Of a stretch of 37,506 nt of DNA, positions 1-7,856 are shown piece by piece. The stretch comes from an uncultured Phycisphaerales bacterium (GTDB taxonomy: Bacteria; Planctomycetota; Phycisphaerae; Tepidisphaerales; Tepidisphaeraceae): the NCBI GenBank assembly GCA_903871935.1, contig CAIQIQ010000135.1:1-37506 (forward strand), read 5' to 3'. The position numbers were made by a program, and so were the translations under genes. The notes beneath the pieces are model-generated. The model saw only the letters and a list, made by a program, of their open reading frames with translations, was not told the origin of the DNA and ran no database searches. Each line of letters starts with the position of its first letter. The stretch's first letter is position 1.

Positions 1-465
1 GATCGTGCCAGTCAGCGTCTTGCCATCCAGGAGATGACAGGTCACCTTCGCCCCGCGCAACTGCGTCAGCAAATCCGCGCGGGAGAGGTTCTGTGACACA
101 TCCACCTGGAAGCTTTTAAGCAGCTTGGCCAGCGGATCCTGAGAGGGGTAGGTGATGGCGCTGACCTGGCCCTTATCCAGGTCTTGGAGCACCAGGCTCT
201 TGAGCAGGTCGTTGATCTGTCCGGTCTTGAAGCGAAGCTCGGTGGTGGCATTGCCGGTGATGGTGCCATGGTGCTCAAAATACCCCACGCCGGAGGAATA
301 GAGCACCACAAGTTTGACCGGCACCTCCGCCGCAGCGGCAGCAGGAGCCGCAGCCGCCACCGCGGGCGCATTGGCCGCGGGCGCTTGCTGAGCCAGCAGG
401 GGCATGGCGGAAATGGCCGACAAGATCGCGATCAGGCCGACGCGCAAGCGATGTGCGGATTGCAT
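1..465 (-). CDS. Secreted DUF4139-like protein, 5' part only
   Basis: An ATG at 465-463 opens a frame that runs without a stop to the window edge (155 codons), so the C-terminus is missing. Residues 1-26 look like a signal peptide (positively charged start, hydrophobic core, AMPLLAQQ end). An Ala/Pro-rich linker follows to about residue 45. The next stretch contains VVLYSSGVGYFEH, a 'KTGQINDLLKSLVLQDLD' stretch and an ITYPSQDPLAKLL motif. From memory of the family this is the N-terminal part of DUF4139-type exported proteins of planctomycetes and related bacteria, whose biochemical role is not established. The gene diverges from the RTX/propeller gene at 682, with 216 bp between them. The frame is secure. 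The family call is from motif recall only. Confidence 0.72.
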   Translation of the reverse strand, partial: MQSAHRLRVGLIAILSAISAMPLLAQQAPAANAPAVAAAAPAAAAAEVPVKLVVLYSSGVGYFEHHGTITGNATTELRFKTGQINDLLKSLVLQDLDKGQVSAITYPSQDPLAKLLKSFQVDVSQNLSRADLLTQLRGAKVTCHLLDGKTLTGTI

Positions 466-681
466 AGGCGTAGTCTCTCCTTTTCCCATTCTCTGACGCC
501 CAGAACGCTACAAAGTTGCAGTTTACCACCATACTGTCCGGAAGCATCGGGAAAAGCGCAGGTCATTTCCCCATCGCCGTTTACTGGTTACACTTGAGAG
601 CGAACTCATGTGTGCCCGCTGTTGTTGGGCAGAGCGGTGCGACGCCCGCGATGCGGGGCGACAACGGGGCAAGGAGAAACC

Positions 682-3435
682 ATGCCAGTATCACAACTCC
701 GTCGCAGCGCTCGATGCTCCATCGGTAATGCCGTTCAACGTGTACCAGTGCTTGACTCTCTCGAGAGCCGATTCCTGTTGGCCGCCCACCCCGCGCCATG
801 GCGCATTGCCGGCTCACAGCTCAGCGATGTCATTGACGTTTCGGTCTCTCAGGATGATGCCACCCGGCTGGTGGCAACCGTAAACGGCAGCATCGTTTCC
901 ACGCGTGCGATCACCCTGATTCGCAACATCGTCGTGAACGCCGGCGCTGGGGATGACAGCATTACGATCGACCTCGGCGTGGGCATGGAAGGCATTCGCG
1001 CATCAGTCTATGGCGGTACCGGAAACGATACCATCGTGGGCGGCGCCGGCAACGACTACCTGGATGGTGGCGCGGGCAGCGATCAGATCAACGGGCGCCT
1101 GGGCAACGATTACATCATCGGTGGTGTCGGAGACGACATGCTCGCCGGCGATGAGGGCAACGACAGCATCTTCGGCGGTCTTGGAAAGGACACTCTGGTC
1201 GGAGGCATGGGCGACGACCGGCTCTACGGCGACCTTGGCAACGACATGCTTACCGGCGGCTATGGCAGCGACACTCTGCGCGGCAGTACTGGTTCCGATA
1301 CTCTGCAGGGAGGCGACGGCGCTGACCTGCTCATCAGCGGCCAGGGCAAGGATGTTGTCAACAGCGAGAGCAGCGACCGCGTCACCGGCGGTTCCCGCGA
1401 CACGCTTGGCAACGATTTCCGCACCAACCCGCTGGTATCGGTGGACGACCCTGAAACCCTCAAACAGCAGTTCATTGACCAGGCGGTCGCCCGCTACAAA
1501 GATCTCTACGGCCAGCCCGCCAGTCTCTGGTGGATGTACTACCGCGGCTTAGTGATGGACGGCGTCTACACGATGGCCAGCTCCACCGGTGCCCCGGGCA
1601 CCAATCCCAATGCCGCCGATCACTCCTCGACCAACACGCAGGTGCAGGGCGTTGACGAAGCCGACATGGTCAAGACCGACGGCGACTACATCTACTTGGT
1701 CAAGGACAATCAGCTCGTGATCGTTGATGCCTGGCCGGCCGACGAGTCTCACGTCGTTTCTCGCACGGACATCGATGGCTGGGGCTCAGATATCTATCTC
1801 GATGGCACGCACCTGACCGTCATCAGCACCAAGTGGGTCTATGACGAAACCGGCTGGGGCGTCAATCCCGGCTGGCTTGCCGACGGTACGGGTGGCTGGA
1901 CCTGGGCGATGGCCGGCGCCCCTGCTGCCGCGGCCGTTGCCACCGAACCTGCGGCAAGCTCTTCCGTGGACATCGCACCGTTGATGCCATACTGGCGCTG
2001 GCTTCCATCCAAGGCGCAGGTCGTCGTGACCGTTTACGATGTCTCGGACGCCGCGAGCCCTGCCATTATCAGCACGACAACCATCGATGGTTCGCTGAGT
2101 TCATCGCGCGACATCAAGGGCGAAATCTACGTCGTGCTCGATCACTATATCGATATACCTGCGCCCCAGATCATCCCCGGCGACGTGGCTGACACCTATG
2201 TCTATGAATCTGAAGATGCTTATCGCGCCCGACTCGAAGCCATGACTCTCGCGGAGCTCTTCCCCTCTTACACAACGACATTTGCCGACGCCAGCATCCC
2301 CGCCATCAGCGGCGCAGTTCTCGACACACCGGGCCTTTACGCACCCCAGACTCCCGACGATCAGTCCTCGATGTTCTCGATCGTGACCATCGATGCCGCA
2401 TCCGATCAGCCCCAGATCATCGATACGACTGCGGTCGTCGGCTGCACCGGGCAGGTCTATATGTCCACCGACTCGCTCTTCGTGGCCGCCACTGGCTACG
2501 ATGCCCCCATGGGCGGTTGGTTGGGCGATTGCCGCACTGACATCTACAAGTTCACCGTTGATGACACCGGCGTCGCTCTCGACGGCGCCGGCCAGGTCCC
2601 CGGGTGGATACTCAATTCGTACTCTATGGATGAGAGCAACGGCTACTTCCACATTGCCACGACGACAAACCAGACAGACGTCAGTGCCGACACCGGTGAT
2701 TTCACCAACACCACCTCCAACAATATCTTTACCATGCAGAGCGATGGCGACACGCTGGAAGTAACCGGCTCGCTCACCGGCCTTGCCCTCACCGAGCGTC
2801 TCTATGCTGCACGCTTCACCGGCGACCGTGCGTATCTGGTCACCTTCCGCCAGGTGGATCCGCTGTTCACCGTCGATCTCTCTGACCCAGCCAATCCGGT
2901 AGTGGCAGGCCAGCTCGAAATGCCCGGCTACTCTTCCTATCTTCAACCCATCGGCGACAACCTGGTCTTCGGCATCGGCCGGGATGCGGATTCCGCCGGG
3001 CATGTCAACGGGCTGAAGGTTTCACTGTTTGACGTTTCCGATTTTGCCAACCCCAGGCTCGTCGATACCTACAAGTTCACCACCGACACTGATCCGTCGC
3101 TGAACCCCTGGTGGTTCAACTGGACGTCTTCTCCCGCCGAATGGGACCCCCATGCGGTAAGCTACTTCCCACAGCAGCAGACCCTGGCGCTGCCGGTGCT
3201 CGACTGGGGCTGGTGGAACGGAGCCGGGCGGCTGGAACTGCTGAAGGTTGATCCCGTCAACGGCTTTACCGAGATCGGCCAGATCCAGCACGATGGCCAG
3301 GTCCTTCGCAGCCTGCGGATCGGCACGTTTGTCTATTCGATCGGCACCGACGCCATCAAGGTTATCTCTCTGGATGATCCTTCCAAGGATGTAGCCGATG
3401 TGCCGCTTGATCTGCCGGTCGATTCAGCGCCCTGA
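682..3435 (+). CDS. LEPR-XLL surface protein: RTX repeats plus C-terminal beta-propeller domain
   Basis: 917 aa. The ATG at 682 is chosen because AAGGAG lies 6 bp before it; the frame is open further upstream (ATG at 610) but without a ribosome site. Residues 27-33 read LESRFLL, the planctomycete LEPR-XLL signal. From about residue 110 to 235 there are about a dozen GGxGxDxLxGG-type nonapeptides, the Ca2+-binding RTX beta-roll. From about residue 325 ('QVQGVDEADMVKTDGDYIY') to the end the protein matches the secreted beta-propeller family PF09826 ('Beta_propel'), with repeated blades of the type 'VTVYDVSDAASPAIIS'. An extracellular, calcium-stabilised surface protein is likely; ligand or activity is unknown. 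It converges with the hydrolase gene, leaving 11 bp between stops. No type I secretion genes are present nearby. Confidence 0.9.
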   Translation: MPVSQLRRSARCSIGNAVQRVPVLDSLESRFLLAAHPAPWRIAGSQLSDVIDVSVSQDDATRLVATVNGSIVSTRAITLIRNIVVNAGAGDDSITIDLGVGMEGIRASVYGGTGNDTIVGGAGNDYLDGGAGSDQINGRLGNDYIIGGVGDDMLAGDEGNDSIFGGLGKDTLVGGMGDDRLYGDLGNDMLTGGYGSDTLRGSTGSDTLQGGDGADLLISGQGKDVVNSESSDRVTGGSRDTLGNDFRTNPLVSVDDPETLKQQFIDQAVARYKDLYGQPASLWWMYYRGLVMDGVYTMASSTGAPGTNPNAADHSSTNTQVQGVDEADMVKTDGDYIYLVKDNQLVIVDAWPADESHVVSRTDIDGWGSDIYLDGTHLTVISTKWVYDETGWGVNPGWLADGTGGWTWAMAGAPAAAAVATEPAASSSVDIAPLMPYWRWLPSKAQVVVTVYDVSDAASPAIISTTTIDGSLSSSRDIKGEIYVVLDHYIDIPAPQIIPGDVADTYVYESEDAYRARLEAMTLAELFPSYTTTFADASIPAISGAVLDTPGLYAPQTPDDQSSMFSIVTIDAASDQPQIIDTTAVVGCTGQVYMSTDSLFVAATGYDAPMGGWLGDCRTDIYKFTVDDTGVALDGAGQVPGWILNSYSMDESNGYFHIATTTNQTDVSADTGDFTNTTSNNIFTMQSDGDTLEVTGSLTGLALTERLYAARFTGDRAYLVTFRQVDPLFTVDLSDPANPVVAGQLEMPGYSSYLQPIGDNLVFGIGRDADSAGHVNGLKVSLFDVSDFANPRLVDTYKFTTDTDPSLNPWWFNWTSSPAEWDPHAVSYFPQQQTLALPVLDWGWWNGAGRLELLKVDPVNGFTEIGQIQHDGQVLRSLRIGTFVYSIGTDAIKVISLDDPSKDVADVPLDLPVDSAP

Positions 3436-3446
3436 CGCGCCTGCCA

Positions 3447-4739
3447 TCAGACCCATTTCTTAAGCCAGGCCCAGGCCTCAACCTGCATCTCAGCGTTGAA
3501 TTCGTGGGGCGAATCATAGAGGTGGCCGCGGAACTTTTCGCCGGCGCCGATCTTGGAGTAGACCGTTTCCAACGTTCGGTACGCGGGCTTGACGCCCGTT
3601 TCGACGGGGAAGAGTCCATCCTGCAACCCGTTGATGCACAGAAGCGGCCGGGGAGCGGCGAGGCTCACCACATCGGGCATATCGAGGCGGCGGTAGAGGC
3701 CCGGCAACACCTTGGTGAAGCCCACGGTGTGAATGGTGTTGCGAGACTGGATGTCTTTGAAACTTGAGAGCCAGCAGACGGCCACGCCGGCCTTGATGCG
3801 GTCATCGAATCCCGTCAGGTGGGCAGCGCGCCAGGCACCGACTGAGAGGCCGACGCAACCGATACGACTGGCATCGACCTCGGGACGGCTGGCAAGATAA
3901 TCCACGGTACGAATATCATCCCAGAAGATCAGGCCCGCCCACGTGAACCCGGATGTGTAGATGGTGCGGGCAACGAGCTGCTCCATTTGGCCGCGCGCGC
4001 TGTTGAATTGATTGACATCTTCGCGGCTCTCCGCCGGACCGGTCTTGGGATCATCCGGCAGACGCAACCGACGTTCACCCCAGTAAAACAGGTCGATGAC
4101 GATTACAACATAGCCCTGTTCCGCCAAATCGTCCGCGATGGAGCGGTTCGCGTAAGCACCTTTGAATTCGGTGAGACTCGGATGCTCGCCCGGAAGCTTG
4201 ACCAGTTTTTCCTTGCCCCACCGATAAAAGCCGCCATGGTCATGCAGCGCCACGATCGCGGGCGCCTTGGCGGTGAGTCCTTTGGGGACCAGCACGTAAG
4301 CAGGGACGCGAAGTTCAGGGGTGGTATTGAAGTAAACCTTTTCACGGGTGTACTTGCCGCAATCGACCTTTTCGACCGTCTGCGCGGCAAAGTCGCATTT
4401 CGCCGGCGCATACTGCATGGCCGCGAAAACTTCGGCGAGCATTCTCTTTCGCCACGCGGGATGGTCGGCGGCCTTGAACTTGTCCGAGGCAAAACTTTCT
4501 GAGGCCCAGCCATAGGCATCGCGGATACGCGTGATCGGACCCAGGAGGCTTCCGACGTGGCTGGGGGCTGGCGATTCATCAAGTGGATTTGGGATGCTGG
4601 CCATGCTGGTTCCTTTTCCGGCTGGGACGATCGGAGTCTGGGCGAGGGCCTGACGCTGGAGCGAGAGAAGCACGTTTGCCAATGGCAGTGCGGCGGCCGC
4701 CGTCAGATTGCCCAGGAATTTCCGTCGAGTTGTATGCAA
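3447..4739 (-). CDS. Tat-exported alpha/beta hydrolase (acetyl xylan esterase / dienelactone hydrolase-like)
   Basis: 430 aa from a TTG start at 4739. An in-frame TAA lies 9 bp upstream, and the twin-arginine signal TRRKFLG comes right after the start, so the TTG is needed for export. A later ATG (residue 46) would lose the signal. The fold is alpha/beta hydrolase: 'PAIVALHDHGGF' strand and oxyanion loop, nucleophile elbow GLSVG with Ser299, acid Asp374 in QDGLFP, and His412 in SPHEFN. The family includes acetyl xylan esterases and PF12715-type hydrolases, and the substrate is probably an esterified glycan (inference). The Ala-rich signal ends near residue 34. It lies 75 bp downstream of the six-hairpin-like gene on the same strand, so the two may be co-transcribed. 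Confidence 0.86.
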   Translation of the reverse strand: MHTTRRKFLGNLTAAAALPLANVLLSLQRQALAQTPIVPAGKGTSMASIPNPLDESPAPSHVGSLLGPITRIRDAYGWASESFASDKFKAADHPAWRKRMLAEVFAAMQYAPAKCDFAAQTVEKVDCGKYTREKVYFNTTPELRVPAYVLVPKGLTAKAPAIVALHDHGGFYRWGKEKLVKLPGEHPSLTEFKGAYANRSIADDLAEQGYVVIVIDLFYWGERRLRLPDDPKTGPAESREDVNQFNSARGQMEQLVARTIYTSGFTWAGLIFWDDIRTVDYLASRPEVDASRIGCVGLSVGAWRAAHLTGFDDRIKAGVAVCWLSSFKDIQSRNTIHTVGFTKVLPGLYRRLDMPDVVSLAAPRPLLCINGLQDGLFPVETGVKPAYRTLETVYSKIGAGEKFRGHLYDSPHEFNAEMQVEAWAWLKKWV

Positions 4740-4814
4740 GAATGATTACCTGTTTCTAGAGACGATTGTCGCGTGGAGTTCATTGTATGCGCTGGCTCGC
4801 ATTTGAGAATGCGC

Positions 4815-5912
4815 TTACCGCAGGTAGTACAGGAACATCTCAGCAGCGTGCCAAGTGTGCGGTGTGCACCAGCGTTTGTCGCCAAGTTCTTTGCTCAGCA
4901 GATTCATCCGCCAGTAGTCCGCCTGAGAAGCGGCTCTCTCCCAGGTGAGAATCGGGTCATTCACGCGAGGATCGGCGGGAGGAGGGTCATTGAAGAAGTG
5001 CGCTTCCGCCCAGCGAAGATAAGGGTAGAGCGATGTGCTTCGGGCATTGAATCTGGGGCAGGGGGTGTAGAATTCGCGGAAGTCCATCCAGAACAGGTGG
5101 TCGTACCCATCAGCAATGGGCGGGATGCGGTAAGGATCGTCGAGGCCAAGGCGTCGCAGGCCCAGTTTCATCCATTTGGTCTGATAAACGGGGTGCTCAC
5201 CGAAGTCGGACCGCCCGAGGAGGTAACCATCCTTTTCAAAGCGCTTGACCTCGTGCAACACCTTATCAACGAGGGGATGCTTGTGATCCGATACCAGACT
5301 GATCATGTAGAGGAGCTGGCCGGGATTGTCCGCTTCACATTCTCCTGCGTTGTTCTGATCGAAGACCTTGGAGAGACCCATTACCCAGGGCTCGACCAGG
5401 GCGAGGTTGCCGGTTTTCTCCAGGCACATCATCACCATCGCGCTGTCGCGATACCAGGGACGGGGGTAGACCCAAAGGTTGGGCACCGGGCCAAAGGGCA
5501 TGATGTTAATCAGCAATTGCGCGTGCAAGGCGCGAAGCAGCGGCGCCTGGGCGTGCGGTTCAAACCGAGGCAGCTTCACGGGCGATCGGCTGATTGCCCG
5601 GCGTTGGCCGTCGGTGTCAAGCCAGAGGGCCTGCTCATCCTCCCAGATGCGCACGAGGCCGCGCGGCGTATCGAGAGTCACGCGGTATTCGGCCGGCTCG
5701 ATCGTTTCCGAACGGATGTAGGAATGGTGCAGCAGTTCACCGGTACAGGCGTCGAGTAGTTGGCCGCCGCGGTACAGGCACTTGCGGCGATGGCCCATGC
5801 CAAAGAGGAGATGTGGACCAGGCGCTACGTGGGATGTAGCGACTATCTCGTCGGGTAGGATGGCGCATTGCATGGTAAGAACTATCCTATCGGCGGGTGC
5901 GATGGATGGCAT
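4815..5912 (-). CDS. Uncharacterised protein, resembles six-hairpin (alpha/alpha) glycosidases
   Basis: 365 aa from the ATG at 5912, or 352 aa from the second ATG at 5873, which has a weak AGGA before it; the start is undecided. No signal peptide or membrane segment is visible, so it is probably cytoplasmic. The first 110 residues look beta-rich. From about residue 125 the pattern turns helical with 'PRPWYRDSAMVMMCLEKTGN', which resembles the WxRD-AM helix pair of GH15-like and other (alpha/alpha)6-barrel sugar enzymes. Several Trp, Tyr, Asp and His residues cluster near the end ('KRWCTPHTWHAAEMFLYYL'). No catalytic pair can be assigned with confidence. It is encoded just before a secreted esterase, in keeping with carbohydrate use, but that role is inference. 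Confidence 0.7.
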   Translation of the reverse strand: MPSIAPADRIVLTMQCAILPDEIVATSHVAPGPHLLFGMGHRRKCLYRGGQLLDACTGELLHHSYIRSETIEPAEYRVTLDTPRGLVRIWEDEQALWLDTDGQRRAISRSPVKLPRFEPHAQAPLLRALHAQLLINIMPFGPVPNLWVYPRPWYRDSAMVMMCLEKTGNLALVEPWVMGLSKVFDQNNAGECEADNPGQLLYMISLVSDHKHPLVDKVLHEVKRFEKDGYLLGRSDFGEHPVYQTKWMKLGLRRLGLDDPYRIPPIADGYDHLFWMDFREFYTPCPRFNARSTSLYPYLRWAEAHFFNDPPPADPRVNDPILTWERAASQADYWRMNLLSKELGDKRWCTPHTWHAAEMFLYYLR

Positions 5913-6044
5913 GGGCTAAGCAAGGGAATTCCGCGTGGGTGGGAGTGTCACTTGCTTGGCCGATTGCGCGAGACGGTTGTAGGATAGCGGTCTTCTGGCC
6001 GGCGTGGCCTTGATTTTGTCGACGAGCATTCGCAGGAGTCTACT

Positions 6045-7778
6045 GTGAGATCTTTCGCATCATTCGTTGCGGTAATGGCGGTGCTGGTGTTCTGCGTGAC
6101 AGCGCGGGCGGTGGAGTATCCGCAGCGATGGGTAATGGCCAGCGCGGATGTGTCTACTCAGGCGGGATTGGACAAGGCGCTGAAGAATCTGGAGATATAC
6201 AAGGCCAACGGGATTACTCACGTGCTGCTGGGCGAAGCATGGACGCAACGGCTTGAGGTCGCCCCGCCGGCGTACTTCGAGAATGCGAAGAAGTATCAAG
6301 AGGAAGCCAAGAAGGCGAACATCCAGGTCGTCATGTCGCTCTATGCCATCGGCTACGGTGGATTCACATACCGCCATGGCGCCGATCTGGCGGCCGGGAT
6401 ACCCGCAAAGGAGATGCCCTTTGTCGTGAAGGGCAAAGAGGCATCGGCCGATCCGGCATCGGGGCTGGACATCAAGAACAGCGACTTTGAGCAGGCTCCT
6501 GGCGGCAAGTTCCTCGGGTGGGAAACCGCATCGCCGGCCGCGGAAAACCTGGTTGTTGATACCACGGTGAAGCACTCGGGCAACAGTTCGGCGAAGTTTG
6601 CCGCCACCAAGGGCAAGACGATCACCGCGCGACTGAGCCAGAAGCTCACGGTCAAGCCTTTTCAGTACTACCGGGTAACGGTGTGGGTGAAATCCGACGG
6701 TCTCGATGCCGACGGCGAGAGCTACGTTCTGGGTATGGGCAGCGCCGGCAAGCGCAGAAACATCACCACCAACCTGCAGGTCAAGCCGACGCAGGAGTGG
6801 ACGCGGTATCGCATCTGCTTCAATACGCTCGGCAGTACGGACCTGCAGTTCTCGGTGGGTGCCAGCGACATTACGGCCGGCACGGTGTGGTTCGATGATC
6901 TGAAAGTCGAACCGGCGGGACTTATGCTGGTGCTGCGCCGCAGCATGCTGCCGCTGGTCGTTACAAACGAAGATCGCTCCATCACCTACGAAGAGGGCAA
7001 GGATTACCAGAAGGTGGCAGGTCCCTCCGACAGCGAATTCAGAGTTGACGACGATGCAGCCAACCTTGTGCTGAGCGACAATTCGCGCATCAAGGATGGG
7101 CAGAAGCTGCTGGTCAGTTTCTATCACCCGATCCGCATCTACGGCGACCAGGATGTGGTCTCGATCCAGGAGCCCAAGGTGCTGGAGATCATGGAGGACC
7201 AGGCCACGCGCACGGTCAAAGCCTGGCCGGTCGGGAGCTATTTTCTCGGCGGCTACGACGAGATTCGCGTGGGTGGCTGGGAACCACAGCCCAACGGCGA
7301 AAAGCTGACTCCGGGTGAGCTTCTGGCGCGACATTTCCAGAAAGCACTGTCCTTCATCCGCAAGAGCGCTCCCGATGCCAAGCTCTACACCTGGTCGGAC
7401 ATGTTCACACCGTATCACAACGCCAGCCCCGACGGGCCTTACTACCTGGTTAACGGCAACTGGGCAGGCTCGTGGGAGGGGTTGCCCAAGGATGTCATGA
7501 TTGTGAACTGGTACGCACCTTCGAAGGAGAGCGCGAAGTTCTTCGGAGACCGTGGCCATACTCAGATTCTTTCGGGCTATTACGACGATCGCGGCGAGAC
7601 CGGAATGAAGAAGAACATCGAAAACTGGATGAAGATGTCAGAAGGTGTTCCGAACATCCAGGGCTTCATGTACACGACCTGGAGCAACTACTACGAGGAT
7701 ATGCCCGGATTCTTCAGGCTGATCGCCGAGTATCCCAAGTGGGCCACTGGCGCCGCCGAGGCAGGCAAGGACCATTGA
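6045..7778 (+). CDS. Secreted glycoside-hydrolase-like protein with inserted carbohydrate-binding module
   Basis: 577 aa from a GTG at 6045, with GCAGGAG ending 7 bp before it. Residues 1-22 are a clear signal peptide ending ARA. The chain begins like a (beta/alpha)8 barrel ('NGITHVLLGEAWTQRL', 'NIQVVMSLYAIGYG'). At about 140-290 a beta-sandwich is inserted that reads like CBM4_9-type modules ('NSDFEQAPGGKFLGWE', 'HSGNSSAKF', 'TVWFDDLKVEPAG'). The barrel-like pattern then resumes ('GSYFLGGYDEIRVGGWEPQ', 'AKLYTWSDMF', 'IQGFMYTTWSNYY'). The layout resembles GH20-related barrel proteins, but I cannot point to a certain acid/base pair. It diverges from the six-hairpin-like gene and ends at a strong hairpin terminator. 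Confidence 0.82.
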   Translation: MRSFASFVAVMAVLVFCVTARAVEYPQRWVMASADVSTQAGLDKALKNLEIYKANGITHVLLGEAWTQRLEVAPPAYFENAKKYQEEAKKANIQVVMSLYAIGYGGFTYRHGADLAAGIPAKEMPFVVKGKEASADPASGLDIKNSDFEQAPGGKFLGWETASPAAENLVVDTTVKHSGNSSAKFAATKGKTITARLSQKLTVKPFQYYRVTVWVKSDGLDADGESYVLGMGSAGKRRNITTNLQVKPTQEWTRYRICFNTLGSTDLQFSVGASDITAGTVWFDDLKVEPAGLMLVLRRSMLPLVVTNEDRSITYEEGKDYQKVAGPSDSEFRVDDDAANLVLSDNSRIKDGQKLLVSFYHPIRIYGDQDVVSIQEPKVLEIMEDQATRTVKAWPVGSYFLGGYDEIRVGGWEPQPNGEKLTPGELLARHFQKALSFIRKSAPDAKLYTWSDMFTPYHNASPDGPYYLVNGNWAGSWEGLPKDVMIVNWYAPSKESAKFFGDRGHTQILSGYYDDRGETGMKKNIENWMKMSEGVPNIQGFMYTTWSNYYEDMPGFFRLIAEYPKWATGAAEAGKDH

Positions 7779-7798
7779 TTGCATCTGGAGCGCCAATA

Positions 7799-7840
7799 AC
7801 GCACATGGCCACGCAATGAGCGTGGCCATGTGCGTTTCTT
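7799..7840. terminator. Strong hairpin terminator shared by convergent genes
   Basis: A perfect 16-bp inverted repeat (7799-7814 and 7820-7835) with a 5-nt loop is followed by TTCTT on the + strand. It lies between the stops at 7778 (+) and 7857 (-), so it probably ends both transcripts. The T-tract is modest on the + strand and poorer on the - strand. Confidence 0.85.
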
Positions 7841-7856
7841 GCCGTGTTGGCGTCGG

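Noticed and set aside
1000..1390. Repeat block that could be taken for a CRISPR-like array
   Set aside because: The periodicity of about 27 bp encodes RTX nonapeptides in frame, with no spacers.
2101..3003. 300-aa open frame on the - strand
   Set aside because: Lies opposite the beta-propeller part of the RTX protein and has no independent support.
6060..7559. 499-aa open frame on the - strand
   Set aside because: Shadow of the signal-peptide-bearing glycosidase-like gene.
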